This document shows, in pieces, positions 26,601-34,635 of a stretch of 64,000 bases of DNA. The translations under genes were made by a program, and so were the position numbers. Position 1 is the first letter of the stretch. Every line of letters begins with the position of its first letter. Below the pieces are notes generated by a model. It was given only the letters and a program-made list of their open reading frames with translations, searched no databases and had not been told where the DNA came from. The DNA comes from Lachnoclostridium phytofermentans ISDg. GTDB taxonomy: Bacteria; Bacillota; Clostridia; Lachnospirales; Lachnospiraceae. The DNA lies in the NCBI RefSeq assembly GCF_000018685.1, contig NC_010001.1:4058001-4122000 (forward strand), given 5' to 3'.

Positions 26601-27540
26601 CATCAATTTCAACCGGAACTACGATAGAACAGGCGTTGATTTCATCGGAAACTTCCATATCCTCAAGCTTCCCGTCTGCCTTTAGTTTCTTCATCGCAAG
26701 TAATGCAATGTCCATTAACGAAATGTACTTATCATCTCTATCTTTATAAAGGATCTCTCTATTCGCTTTATAATCTTCATATGCAGCCTTAATTGGCTCC
26801 TTATAATAACCTTCTTCAAAATCTACCTTAGTTAACTCCGTTAAGAAAGTGGTGTGGCGGCAATGATCGGACCAGTAAGTGTCTAGAACACGAATTTCCG
26901 TAATCGAAGGGTCTCTCTTTTCTTCCACTTTAAAATAATTTTGTATATGTTTAAAATCAGCATAAGTCATTGCTAAATTTAAAGATTCATATAATAAAAG
27001 AAGCTTCGTCTCCCCCATACTTTGAAAACCAATTAAATAGGATATATCCTCAGGTGTTTCAAACTCTGTCATTAAAGTTTCTGGTTTTACCTCATCTGTC
27101 TCCCTAGAATCCACAGGGTTAATACAATATTGTTTGATACGAACAAAATCTTCTTCCCCTAACGTACCATCTAATACATAAGTTGTTGCACAATGAATGA
27201 CTGGCTCTTCTTTTTCATTTAAGAGCTTTACACACTGCTCCGCAGAATCTGCACGCTGGTCAAATTGTCCAGGGAGATATTCCACGGAAAATACTCTATC
27301 CCCTGATGCGAATGGAAACTTTTCCTCATATAAATCATCTACTGGTGGCTCTGAAAACACGATACCGAGTGCTTTTTGATAGGTTTCATCACTTACATTC
27401 TCTATATCATAACGGATTAAAACACGCACATTTGTAAGTGTCTTAAGCCCTAAATAACTTCTAAGCTCTTCTTTTAGCTCTTTAGCACGTACTGCATAAG
27501 GTACTTTTTTCTCTACATATACTCTTTTGACACTTCCCAC
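23659..27540 (-). CDS. purL: phosphoribosylformylglycinamidine synthase, single-chain
   Basis: 1293 aa, the large single-polypeptide form of FGAM synthase rather than the separate PurS/PurQ/PurL proteins of Bacillus. It has an N-terminal PurS-like region, a linker with DTYWSDHCRHTTF, two AIR-synthase-type halves (FKNETHNHPTEIEPFGGAATCLGG; GDSM-type GGKDSMSG) and a C-terminal class I glutaminase with the nucleophile in LGICNGFQAL and the His/Glu in SHGEGRF. It converts FGAR, ATP and glutamine to FGAM in purine synthesis. The start is GTG at 27540 behind GGAGG. Divergent from the MraY-like gene; no other pur genes are next to it. Confidence 0.94.
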   Translation of the reverse strand: MGSVKRVYVEKKVPYAVRAKELKEELRSYLGLKTLTNVRVLIRYDIENVSDETYQKALGIVFSEPPVDDLYEEKFPFASGDRVFSVEYLPGQFDQRADSAEQCVKLLNEKEEPVIHCATTYVLDGTLGEEDFVRIKQYCINPVDSRETDEVKPETLMTEFETPEDISYLIGFQSMGETKLLLLYESLNLAMTYADFKHIQNYFKVEEKRDPSITEIRVLDTYWSDHCRHTTFLTELTKVDFEEGYYKEPIKAAYEDYKANREILYKDRDDKYISLMDIALLAMKKLKADGKLEDMEVSDEINACSIVVPVEIDGVTEEWLVFFKNETHNHPTEIEPFGGAATCLGGAIRDPLSGRGYVYQAMRVTGAADPTVSLKDTLQGKLPQRKIVTGAAKGYSSYGNQIGLATGLVDEIYHPNYVAKRMEIGAVMGAAPRKNVIRENSEPGDIIILMGGRTGRDGCGGATGSSKVHTTESIQTCGAEVQKGNAPTERKLQRLFRREEVSKLIKKCNDFGAGGVSVAIGELADGLRIDLDKVPKKYAGLDGTELAISESQERMAIVVDKNDVEQMLAYANEENLEAVEVAVVTEEPRLVLNWRGKVIVDISRKFLDTNGAHQEATAVVTIPKAEENYFKAGAFYPAAKTVKLHGEVSETSSEETSKGQTLCEEMGKKVDNSIKEQWLSMLSDLNICSKKGLVEMFDSSIGAATVTMPYGGKFQLTPVQTMVAKLPVLRGACDTVTMMSYGYDPYLSSWSPFHGAVYAVISSVAKIVAAGGDHKKIRFTFQEYFRRLGNDARRWGEPLTALLGAYDAQMKLGLPSIGGKDSMSGTFNDIDVPPTLVSFAVDVAKANEVVTSELKNASNRLVRFSIEKDSYDLPEYEKLQHLYQAITKLIHEKVIVSAYALGAKGIAESVSKMAFGNQLGVDFDPNLTDSDLFAPAYGDIVAEVSESDFVKLDALNVSYQMVGTVTDTRIFNYKDISITMEEALSAWSNTLEKVFPTRSNMEEEVETEKVPCYLFDAKTIYIAKNKVAKPKVFIPVFPGTNCEYDSLRAFERAGAEVKTVVFKNLDERSIIESVDAFEKAIKEAQILMFPGGFSAGDEPDGSGKFIATAFRNVRISDAVNDLLKIKDGLVLGICNGFQALIKLGLVPNGEIMPQTVDSPTLTMNNIGRHISKTVYTKVVSNQSPWLRKAELGGVYSIPASHGEGRFVANEEWLKKLAANGQIATQYVDMNGNPTMDENYNPNGSYYAIEGITSPDGRVLGKMAHSERRGDGVALNIFGNQNQYIFESGVSYFK

Positions 27541-27602
27541 GTCATTACCTCCGTATATTTTTCTAGGTTTTTGTGTATACTTCCTCTTTTCTGGTTATAT
27601 TT

Positions 27603-27655
27603 ATTATATCATAGGCGTATTTATAAATGAAATTAATATATATGAAATATTTCAT
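27603..27655 (-). promoter_or_regulatory. putative purL promoter and adjacent palindrome
   Basis: Minus strand: TTCATT (27631-27626), a 17-nt spacer, TATAAT (27608-27603), about 63 bp upstream of the purL GTG. A perfect palindrome, ATGAAATATTTCAT (27642-27655), lies just upstream of the -35 and could be an operator. Confidence 0.45.
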
Positions 27656-27731
27656 TAGGTGAACTAATAAAGCCAGCTATTGTCCCATCTTATTATTGTC
27701 TGATTATATTTCAGTTAATGAGACAGTGCAC

Positions 27732-27760
27732 TAGACAATCTTGTATGTCTATAGTACAAT
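27732..27760 (+). promoter_or_regulatory. putative promoter of the MraY-like gene
   Basis: TAGACA (27732-27737), a 17-nt spacer, TACAAT (27755-27760), leaving a leader of about 115 nt before the ATG at 27878. Confidence 0.45.
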
Positions 27761-27877
27761 ATGTGTGACTATTTTATCTAGTCCAAAGCGCAAAAAGCTA
27801 GTTCATCCATACAGTATTTGTAAGGGAGAACCAGCATGCGTAGTTAAGAATTCTGTTGAATACTCGGAGGAAATGAT

Positions 27878-28840
27878 ATGCTTTACTCAATTTTTAATAA
27901 CTTGTCAGGCAAAAGTATTACTTTTGTAGGGTTATTGCTAGCTTTCTTGATAACATGTATCTTACTAAAGGTACTACAGAACATTCTACCAAGGGACGGT
28001 GGAAGAGCTCATGCGGTAAATGGTGGGCTGTCTCAAGGAAAGCCTCGCGGTGCAGGAATTGTTTTTATCCTAGTATTCGTTGTAGCTACATTGTTATTCG
28101 TTCCAATCTCCAGAGAACTAATTATTTATCTACTTATGATTATTGCTGCTATGATGAGCGGTTACTTAGACGATAGCTCAAAAGCACCTTGGGGCGAATA
28201 TAAAAAAGGATTTATCGATTTAGTTATTGCTCTTGTGTGCGCCGTTACTTATGTGAATTTTAATGGCAGTACCTTAACAATTCTAACCACTGGTACTTCA
28301 TTTGAACTTAATCCTGTCATCTATGTATTACTTGCAATGTTGTTAATTTGGGTTTCTATTAATGTAACCAATTGTACCGACGGAGTAGACGGGCTTAGTG
28401 GCAGCATCGGCATTGCTACGATACTTACCTTCTACCTTGTGTTTGTTTCAGTTATAGACAACCAAGATTATGCTTTAATTTCTCTACTTATGATTGCTTG
28501 TATTCTTGGTTACCTATGGTTTAATGCTTCTCCAAGTAAATTGTTAATGGGAGACGCTGGTTCCAGAGCAATCGGATTATTTATCGCAGTAATTGCTCTT
28601 AAAACAGGTAGTCCATTACTTTTTATCCCTGCTGCTATAGTTTTTATCATCGACGGAGGGCTTGGTTTGGTGAAGGTTGCTCTTCTTCGTTTCTTTAAGA
28701 TTAAGATTTTAGTAAATACCAGAACACCAATCCATGATCATGTTAGAAAAAAACTAGGTTGGTCTGATCCACAGACCGTATTCCGTTTTATTACTATACA
28801 GGTTATGGTATCCTTTATCGTCCTTTATCTGTTGTTATAG
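27878..28840 (+). CDS. MraY-like UDP-sugar:polyprenol-phosphate transferase
   Basis: 320 aa with about 10 membrane helices. Family motifs are present: GYLDDSSK (metal-binding Asp pair), NCTDGVDGLSG, GDAGSR and a cytoplasmic TPIHDHVRKKLGWSD loop matching the HHH-loop position of MraY but with two of the usual histidines altered. MraY makes lipid I from UDP-MurNAc-pentapeptide. This gene is not in a cell-wall cluster, so it could be a second MraY or a related transferase for another glycan. A clear GGAGG precedes the ATG. It is followed 33 bp later by a LysR gene on the same strand. Confidence 0.75.
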   Translation: MLYSIFNNLSGKSITFVGLLLAFLITCILLKVLQNILPRDGGRAHAVNGGLSQGKPRGAGIVFILVFVVATLLFVPISRELIIYLLMIIAAMMSGYLDDSSKAPWGEYKKGFIDLVIALVCAVTYVNFNGSTLTILTTGTSFELNPVIYVLLAMLLIWVSINVTNCTDGVDGLSGSIGIATILTFYLVFVSVIDNQDYALISLLMIACILGYLWFNASPSKLLMGDAGSRAIGLFIAVIALKTGSPLLFIPAAIVFIIDGGLGLVKVALLRFFKIKILVNTRTPIHDHVRKKLGWSDPQTVFRFITIQVMVSFIVLYLLL

Positions 28841-28873
28841 TAGGAATCGAAATCATAGAAAGGGGAAGGCGCA

Positions 28874-29764
28874 TTGGATATTAATTACGAGTTATATAAA
28901 GTATTCTATTATGTTGCAAAAACTCTAAGTTTTAGCGAAGCTGCTGCTGAATTATTCATCTCTCAATCTGCAGTTAGCCAATCCGTAAAAGTATTAGAAA
29001 AACGACTGAATCAGGTACTATTTATTCGTAGTACTAAAAGAGTAAGTCTTACCAAAGAAGGTGAGATGCTGTTTAAGCATATAGAACCAGCTATTAATTT
29101 AATCAGCAGAGGTGAGAATCAACTCCTAAACTCTACCCCAGCAGGTGGTATGCAATTACGAATTGCCGCAAGTGATACGATTTGTAGATATTTCTTAGTA
29201 CCATATCTAAATAATTTTCACAAATCCTATCCTGAGGTACATATCCGTATTATTAATGGTACCTCACTTAAATGTGCAGAGTTGCTTGAGACAAATCAAG
29301 TGGATTTAATAGTTGTCAATTCACCTAACTCTGCATTAAACAATAACTTAAATATTCAAGATGTTACTACCTTTCGAGATGTCTTTGTTGCAAAACCAGA
29401 CGCCTTTCCACTTGCCGATCATAAGCTTACGTTAACAGAGCTTCAGAAGTTACCTATCCTTATGCTTACGAAGCTATCTACAACAAGCGCCTTCCTTCAT
29501 AATTTGTTCTTACAACAATCTTTGGATTTGGTGCCTGCTATAGAACTTAGCAGTAATGATTTATTGATTGATTTAGCTAAAATTGGTCTCGGCATCGCAT
29601 TTGTACCGGATTTTTGTATCAATAATGTTAGCTCCCCAGAGCTTATTACGTTAGAAACAGCTGATGAAATGCCAGAGCGAAAATTAGTTGTAGCCTACGA
29701 TGATAGCCTGCCACTCTCTGAGCCTGCACAATTTTTTATTCAGTCAATGGTAGACAAGTTATAG
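28874..29764 (+). CDS. LysR-family transcriptional regulator
   Basis: 296 aa. The N-terminal winged HTH (LSFSEAAAELFISQSAVSQSVKVLEKRL) and the C-terminal periplasmic-binding-like effector domain are complete. TTG at 28874 is the start, preceded by AGGGGAAGG. It may be cotranscribed with the MraY-like gene. A bidirectional terminator follows and the next gene is convergent. Target and effector are unknown. Confidence 0.88.
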   Translation: MDINYELYKVFYYVAKTLSFSEAAAELFISQSAVSQSVKVLEKRLNQVLFIRSTKRVSLTKEGEMLFKHIEPAINLISRGENQLLNSTPAGGMQLRIAASDTICRYFLVPYLNNFHKSYPEVHIRIINGTSLKCAELLETNQVDLIVVNSPNSALNNNLNIQDVTTFRDVFVAKPDAFPLADHKLTLTELQKLPILMLTKLSTTSAFLHNLFLQQSLDLVPAIELSSNDLLIDLAKIGLGIAFVPDFCINNVSSPELITLETADEMPERKLVVAYDDSLPLSEPAQFFIQSMVDKL

Positions 29765-29801
29765 AATATTAGAGATATAATTAAAAAATGCTTAAAATAA
29801 C

Positions 29802-29850
29802 AAGGGTGATATAGATTTTCGTTTTACCAACGAAAACTTATATCACCCTT
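29802..29850. terminator. bidirectional terminator
   Basis: AAGGGTGATATA pairs with TATATCACCCTT and an inner TTTTCGTT/AACGAAAA helix extends the stem. Moderate T tracts occur on both sides, between the convergent LysR and AstE-like genes. Confidence 0.7.
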
Positions 29851-29901
29851 ATTGTTTCTAATATCAATTTACTTCATATACTACTTACTATTTTCCTTTG
29901 T

Positions 29902-30837
29902 TTATTCGTGTAATCTTCGTATCAGTTTATATACAATACAATTTTGTATCACCAAAGGTTTACTATGAGCAAAGAAGATAATACCATCGCTTGGTGCTAT
30001 GATTTGTGAGATTACTTCCCCTTCGATCGGGTCAACAACTTCTGCTAAGACATCACCAAATTTCACTTCTTCTCCTGGTTTTCTAAGAGGGCGATATATT
30101 CCTGAAACATCTGTTTTAATTGGCATTAAAGTTTCTTCTTCCACAATACTTGCTATATAACCGCTATGACAGTTGTACTTGATGATTCCCATACGTGTTA
30201 GAAATCTAAGAACCGAAGATACCGCCTGTCTTGCTGATGTTTCATCAATACTGCTGGTTGCTGGAGTATATACAGAAAATGCATTCGTTCCATTCACTTG
30301 CCAGCAATAATTTAAAGTTCCTGTATCAAATGGATGTGGTTTTTTTGTGAGTACATATGGTAGCCCAAATAGATTCGCGAGGCTAGTGCTTTCATGCCCT
30401 GTTTCCATCATTCTGACATGAGGAATAAATTCTCCTGGAGTATGAAAACTTGCGAATTGGATACCAAAATTATAACCTTCCACTGCCTTAAATACTCCAC
30501 CGGCGATACGCTCTGTTGTCTCACCACTATCATCTCCTGGAAACAAACGGTTTATATCAGACTTATCCATCGCCCAAAAACGTTTCTCTATGTTAATACT
30601 AGATTGATTCAATGTTGGTATTACCAGGATTTCATTGTTATTTACAATTGCTCCAATTTTTTCAAGCCTAGTTAATTCCTTAATCAACTGAGAGCAGATA
30701 TATAACTGTTGTATTTCATTTCCCCTAGTTGGTCCCACAATACATGCTGCTTTTTCTCCCTTTCCAAAGCGAAAACCAACAATATGCATATCATCACGAT
30801 AAGGACTTTTTACCGTATGAATTATTTCTTGAAACAT
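29902..30837 (-). CDS. AstE/aspartoacylase-like protein, metal site lost
   Basis: 311 aa, same overall fold as its upstream neighbour, including a C-terminal barrel domain. The metal-binding HGDE of the family is RGNE here (residues 38-41), and the DLHAS segment is QFASF, so the first His, the Asp and the third His ligands are all changed. The usual catalytic Glu region (SIEMG in the partner) is also altered. It is probably not a zinc hydrolase itself; a partner subunit or a binding protein is likely. Its ATG directly follows the partner's stop codon (TAAATG) with AGGAGGGG inside the partner's end, so translation is coupled. Confidence 0.75.
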   Translation of the reverse strand: MFQEIIHTVKSPYRDDMHIVGFRFGKGEKAACIVGPTRGNEIQQLYICSQLIKELTRLEKIGAIVNNNEILVIPTLNQSSINIEKRFWAMDKSDINRLFPGDDSGETTERIAGGVFKAVEGYNFGIQFASFHTPGEFIPHVRMMETGHESTSLANLFGLPYVLTKKPHPFDTGTLNYCWQVNGTNAFSVYTPATSSIDETSARQAVSSVLRFLTRMGIIKYNCHSGYIASIVEEETLMPIKTDVSGIYRPLRKPGEEVKFGDVLAEVVDPIEGEVISQIIAPSDGIIFFAHSKPLVIQNCIVYKLIRRLHE

Positions 30838-31773
30838 TTACACCCCTCCTAGGATTCTAGCAATTAGGGAACCATCATAAACAACAGGGTATTCCCTTAA
30901 TGTAAACACGACTCCATCACAAGGAGCTATAATGTGTTGAACAATCGTACCATTTAAGCTATCCACAATATTTCCCACAACATCTCCAGCTTTGATATCC
31001 ATTAGGTGTTCTACACATGGTAAAAATACACCTGAGGCTTCTGCATGTATTAAAGTCACCTTATCCTGATCGGATGAGATCACTGACGTCTTTGGTGTAA
31101 TGACAGGTCCACTCCAAATACCAAGCTTATGCATCAGACAAAAAATACCTTCTAAGATCTGATCTCCAAACTCTTTTGTAATTCTCATACCAACGCCCAT
31201 CTCAATACTTAACGTTGGTACCTTTTTTTGATTTAAGCTATGGTATAGACTTGCAGGTTCAACCGTTGGAGAGGAATGAACCCAGATAAAGTCAGTATTC
31301 AACAACTTTGCATATTCCAATAGGCTTTCTTCATGCTGCTTATCAAGTCGGACCTGTGGAATCTCTCGTAAGAAGATATTACTTGCATGCAAATCTACAC
31401 AAAAATCTGCTCCCTCAAAATCCTCTACAAGCTTTGCAGCAACGTACTCGGACATATCGCCATCCATATCTCCCGGGAAGCTTCGGTTCATATCTAGATC
31501 AAAGGTCGGTATTCTTCTTGTAATCGATTCCATACCAAGTGGATTTACACATGGATAAACATCTACAATCCCTGTTAAGAACTCCTTCGATTCCTGAATA
31601 CGACGTATCAATTGATAACATATATACTGGCCTTCCAGCTCATCACCATGGATTCCTGTGACAATACAAATCCTTCTTTCATTTCCATTTTTATTCTCCG
31701 GCTCCAGGCGATTCTTTTTAATATGCATCGTTTCTAATACTGGCAAACCTACCGAAACCACTGTTTTTACCAT
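30838..31773 (-). CDS. succinylglutamate desuccinylase/aspartoacylase family
   Basis: About 311 aa from the ATG at 31773 (MVKTVVSVGLPV), which follows AGAAGGG; an upstream in-frame ATG would add 25 residues. M14-like zinc hydrolase: GIHGDELEG carries His and Glu ligands, DLHAS the third ligand, and SIEMG the probable general base. The C-terminal 80 residues form a barrel domain (SGVFLPC...GTIVQHIIAPCDGVVF). Members deacylate N-acyl amino acids; no arginine-degradation genes are near, so substrate is open. First gene of a coupled pair with a degenerate paralog. Confidence 0.8.
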   Translation of the reverse strand: MVKTVVSVGLPVLETMHIKKNRLEPENKNGNERRICIVTGIHGDELEGQYICYQLIRRIQESKEFLTGIVDVYPCVNPLGMESITRRIPTFDLDMNRSFPGDMDGDMSEYVAAKLVEDFEGADFCVDLHASNIFLREIPQVRLDKQHEESLLEYAKLLNTDFIWVHSSPTVEPASLYHSLNQKKVPTLSIEMGVGMRITKEFGDQILEGIFCLMHKLGIWSGPVITPKTSVISSDQDKVTLIHAEASGVFLPCVEHLMDIKAGDVVGNIVDSLNGTIVQHIIAPCDGVVFTLREYPVVYDGSLIARILGGV

Positions 31774-31933
31774 CTTTTCACAACCCTTCTGTAGACATGT
31801 TTTATACTTTAAAGCATTGCTACACAATAGTATTTGTTCAAATTTCATTTCATTGTACTATAATTATATTGTAAAGTAAATCCCTTGAAAACCTTTCTAA
31901 TAATAGCGGAATACTCCACTACTAGTATTCATC

Positions 31934-32006
31934 AAAAAACGAAAACAACTCGAATCCTCTATCTGAAAGCTAAATGCCTTCCGATTGGATTTTTCGAGTT
32001 GTTTCC
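31934..32006 (-). terminator. terminator of leuD
   Basis: GGAAACAACTCGAA and TTCGAGTTGTTTTC pair in a long stem followed by GTTTTTT on the minus strand, about 80 bp after the leuD stop. Confidence 0.75.
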
Positions 32007-32086
32007 GTAGCTTTATATCAAAACATGAATCACGAATTTTATATGAAACTCACTTTTTTTACATATTAATTCAAAAAAGAGTGTCC

Positions 32087-32584
32087 TTATACTGCTTCTA
32101 ACTGCTCATTGATATAATTAATGAGGCCATCTGCTTTCATAATCTTTTGCATAAATTCAGGAAATGCCTGCCCCTGATAAGATGTTCCTTTGGTAAGATT
32201 TGTAATGATACCACTATCAAAGTCTATCTCAACCTCATTACCAGCATCAATATCTCTTGCAGCCTCCTTACATTCTATGATTGGAAGCCCTATATTTATT
32301 GCATTTCGATAAAATATTCTTGCAAATGTTTCAGCAATTACACAGCTAATACCAGAAGCTTTAATTGCAATTGGTGCATGTTCTCTGGAGGAACCGCAGC
32401 CAAAATTCTTATTTGCTACCATGATATCACCGAGGTTTACGCGGTTAACAAATTCCTTATCGATATCCTCCATACATTTTTTTGCAAGTTCTTTTGGGTC
32501 AGAGGAATTTAAATATCTAGCAGGAATAATAACATCTGTATCTACATTATCTCCATATTTATGAACTATACCATGTGATTTCAT
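32087..32584 (-). CDS. leuD: 3-isopropylmalate dehydratase, small subunit
   Basis: 165 aa, the short LeuD type common in Clostridia and archaea. DTDVIIPARYL and NFGCGSSREHAP are the swivel-domain signatures that bind substrate. With LeuC it isomerises 2- to 3-isopropylmalate in leucine synthesis. The ATG follows AGAGG inside a repeated leader motif. It is separated from leuC by 147 bp of hairpins and a short frame, unusual for subunits made in equal amount. Confidence 0.93.
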   Translation of the reverse strand: MKSHGIVHKYGDNVDTDVIIPARYLNSSDPKELAKKCMEDIDKEFVNRVNLGDIMVANKNFGCGSSREHAPIAIKASGISCVIAETFARIFYRNAINIGLPIIECKEAARDIDAGNEVEIDFDSGIITNLTKGTSYQGQAFPEFMQKIMKADGLINYINEQLEAV

Positions 32585-32620
32585 ACATACCTCTATTCTG
32601 GCGCCCTAGCACCTCTTCAT
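32582..32620 (-). repeat. start-proximal leader motif (leuD copy)
   Basis: Minus strand, directly before leuD: GAAGAGGTGCTAGG, GCGCCAGAATAGAGG, then the ATG. GGTGC can pair with GCGCC to make a small hairpin just before the Shine-Dalgarno. Almost the same 40 bp precedes the gene starting at 55128, and shorter versions (GYGCAGAAATGAGG) precede the starts at 1956, 7068 and 63241. Confidence 0.65.
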
Positions 32621-32649
32621 ATCAAAAGTTATTAAGTGCCCATTGCATA

Positions 32650-32724
32650 CTACAAACTAAAAAAGCACGCTTTGCGAAATTCCTTGCCATAGATAAAAAG
32701 TGAAAATTTCCTTGTTGTTTTCAC
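32650..32724 (-). CDS. possible 24-aa leader peptide between leuC and leuD
   Basis: GTG start just after AAAGG and directly behind the leuC stop; ends TAG at 32650-32652. The peptide begins MKTTRKFSLFI and contains KEFRKACFF, resembling the repeat peptides at 48-197 and 1949-2062. A hairpin at 32697-32727 (AAAGTGAAAA paired with its complement, then TTTTTA) overlaps it. It may be a decayed repeat rather than a gene. Confidence 0.28.
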   Translation of the reverse strand: MKTTRKFSLFIYGKEFRKACFFSL

Positions 32725-32727
32725 TTT
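32697..32727 (-). terminator. hairpin between leuC and leuD
   Basis: AAAGTGAAAA pairs with TTTTCACTTT, followed by TTATC on the minus strand, right after the leuC stop. It could reduce or stabilise rather than end the leuCD transcript. Confidence 0.45.
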
Positions 32728-32731
32728 ACCT

Positions 32732-33997
32732 TTATGAAAAGAGTTCGGATGGCTCACTTATCTTTCCAGTTACTGCACTTGCTGCTGCGACTGCAGGACT
32801 GCAAAGGTATACTTCAGATTCTACGTGTCCCATACGTCCAACAAAGTTACGATTCGTTGTGGATGCAGCTCGTTCTCCTGCTGCAAGAATCCCCATATGC
32901 CCTCCAAGACATGGTCCACAGGTTGGGGTACTTACTACACAACCTGCTTTAATAAAGGTTTGAATTAATCCTTCCTCAATTGCTTGTAAATAAATTGCCT
33001 GAGTCGCAGGAAATACAATAGCTCGCATCCCTTTTGCTACCTTTCTTCCCTCTAAAACCTTGGCAGCAATTCTTAAATCACCAATTCTTCCATTGGTACA
33101 GGATCCTATGACAACCTGATCTATCCTAACCTCTCCTGCTTCTTTCACAGTCTTCGTATTTTCAGGGAGATGAGGAAATGCTACGGTTGGTTCTAATTCT
33201 GATAAATTTATTGTAATTATCTGCTCGTATTCTGCATCTTCATCTGCTTCATAGATGGTATATGGCTTTGCCCCATGTTCCTTCATATATGAGATGGTTA
33301 AATCATCCACCGGAAAGATACCATTCTTAGCACCGGCTTCTATTGCCATATTCGCAATCGTAAATCGATCATCCATGGTCAAATTCTTAATTCCAGCTCC
33401 TACAAATTCCATGGATTTATACAATGCACCATCTACACCAATCATACCGATAATATGTAAAATAACATCTTTTCCACTCACCCACTCTTTTGGTTCTCCA
33501 GTTAATATAAACTTAATTGCAGCTGGAACTTTAAACCAAGCTTTTCCAGTAATCATACCAGCACCCATATCGGTACTGCCAACACCGGTAGAAAATGCTC
33601 CAAGTGCTCCATAAGTACAGGTATGTGAGTCAGCTCCAATACAAGTCTCTCCTGCTACAATCAGTCCTTTTTCTGGTAGGAGGGCATGCTCAATTCCCAT
33701 CTCACCGATCTCAAAATAGTTCGTAATGTCATGCTCTTTCGCAAACTCTCTGACACACTTACAATGTTCGGCCGATTTGATATCTTTATTTGGCGTAAAA
33801 TGATCTGGCACTAATGCGATTTTATCTTTATCAAATACTGTTTTCTTTTTTAATCTTTGTATTTCATGAATAGCAACCGGACCTGTAATGTCATTTGCTA
33901 ACACTAGGTCAAGATTTGCCTCAATCAACTGTCCAGCTTTTACTTCTGGTAGATTTGCATGTGCAGCCAAAATCTTTTGAGTCATTGTCATGCCCAT
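32732..33997 (-). CDS. leuC: 3-isopropylmalate dehydratase, large subunit
   Basis: 421 aa, matching the short LeuC class that pairs with a separate LeuD. Aconitase-family motifs are GADSHTCTYGALGAF and the cluster cysteines in IGSCTNGRIGD and TPTCGPCLGGHMG, which bind a 4Fe-4S cluster. Homoaconitase has a similar sequence, but the leuB neighbour supports leucine synthesis. The ATG follows AGGAGG and lies 12 bp after a small membrane protein gene. Confidence 0.93.
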   Translation of the reverse strand: MGMTMTQKILAAHANLPEVKAGQLIEANLDLVLANDITGPVAIHEIQRLKKKTVFDKDKIALVPDHFTPNKDIKSAEHCKCVREFAKEHDITNYFEIGEMGIEHALLPEKGLIVAGETCIGADSHTCTYGALGAFSTGVGSTDMGAGMITGKAWFKVPAAIKFILTGEPKEWVSGKDVILHIIGMIGVDGALYKSMEFVGAGIKNLTMDDRFTIANMAIEAGAKNGIFPVDDLTISYMKEHGAKPYTIYEADEDAEYEQIITINLSELEPTVAFPHLPENTKTVKEAGEVRIDQVVIGSCTNGRIGDLRIAAKVLEGRKVAKGMRAIVFPATQAIYLQAIEEGLIQTFIKAGCVVSTPTCGPCLGGHMGILAAGERAASTTNRNFVGRMGHVESEVYLCSPAVAAASAVTGKISEPSELFS

Positions 33998-34009
33998 AAC
34001 TATATCCTC

Positions 34010-34360
34010 CTATGCTTCTGGTAATGCAAATAACACATTTACAAACATAAAGTAAAGAATAAAGCAAACAAAGGAGACGATAAACCAAAGGACCGGAAAC
34101 TTTCCTTCTACTTTTTTTACTACCATTCGGCTAGTATTGTTTAGTACCTTCTTAAACAGAGCAGTCATACCAATACCAAAGATAACAACGAATGCGAAAG
34201 GAATCACAAACATCAGCGCATTTGCATTGAATACACAAACCTGAAATACAAAGTTTGGCATACCAATCTTATCTGCATTCGCTCCTCCAAAAAAACTTAG
34301 AAAGAAAATAACTGTCAGGATAACCAATGCTTTTGATAAACTCTTAATGTATTTTTCCAT
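34010..34360 (-). CDS. small membrane protein between leuB and leuC
   Basis: 116 aa with three hydrophobic segments (about 10-30, 40-65 and 88-110) and a basic stretch (KKVLNN...MVVKKVEGK) between the second and third. I do not recognise a family. The ATG at 34360 follows GGAGG by 6 nt; a TTG four codons earlier is inside that site. It sits 12 bp before leuC and is almost surely cotranscribed with leuCD. A transport or accessory role linked to leucine synthesis is possible but not shown. Confidence 0.65.
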   Translation of the reverse strand: MEKYIKSLSKALVILTVIFFLSFFGGANADKIGMPNFVFQVCVFNANALMFVIPFAFVVIFGIGMTALFKKVLNNTSRMVVKKVEGKFPVLWFIVSFVCFILYFMFVNVLFALPEA

Positions 34361-34440
34361 TTTAACCTCCAAGTGATGAAACGAATGTTGTTATGTATGT
34401 TATTACAACCATTCGCTTTCAGATTACCAAAATATATTAA

Positions 34441-34468
34441 CATATAATAATGGAAAATGCACTGACAA
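34441..34468 (-). promoter_or_regulatory. putative promoter of the membrane protein-leuC-leuD unit
   Basis: Minus strand TTGTCA (34468-34463), a 16-nt spacer, TATATG (34446-34441), 80 bp before the start codon. The 275-bp gap between leuB and this gene supports a separate promoter. Confidence 0.4.
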
Positions 34469-34635
34469 TCCATGAGTTTACTATCTTTTAATCTTTACAA
34501 TATGTGTTGTTTTTTACATGATATTATTGCATTTATTTTAAAATTTTCAATGAGAAGAGATTCATAATAATTATTAAACAAATCTAAATTTATCACTATA
34601 CTACTATCATTTTATAATGAATTTAAGAAACCATA

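Noticed and set aside
27741..27929. Open frame before the MraY-like gene
   Set aside because: It overlaps the real start in another frame and lies over the proposed promoter and leader.
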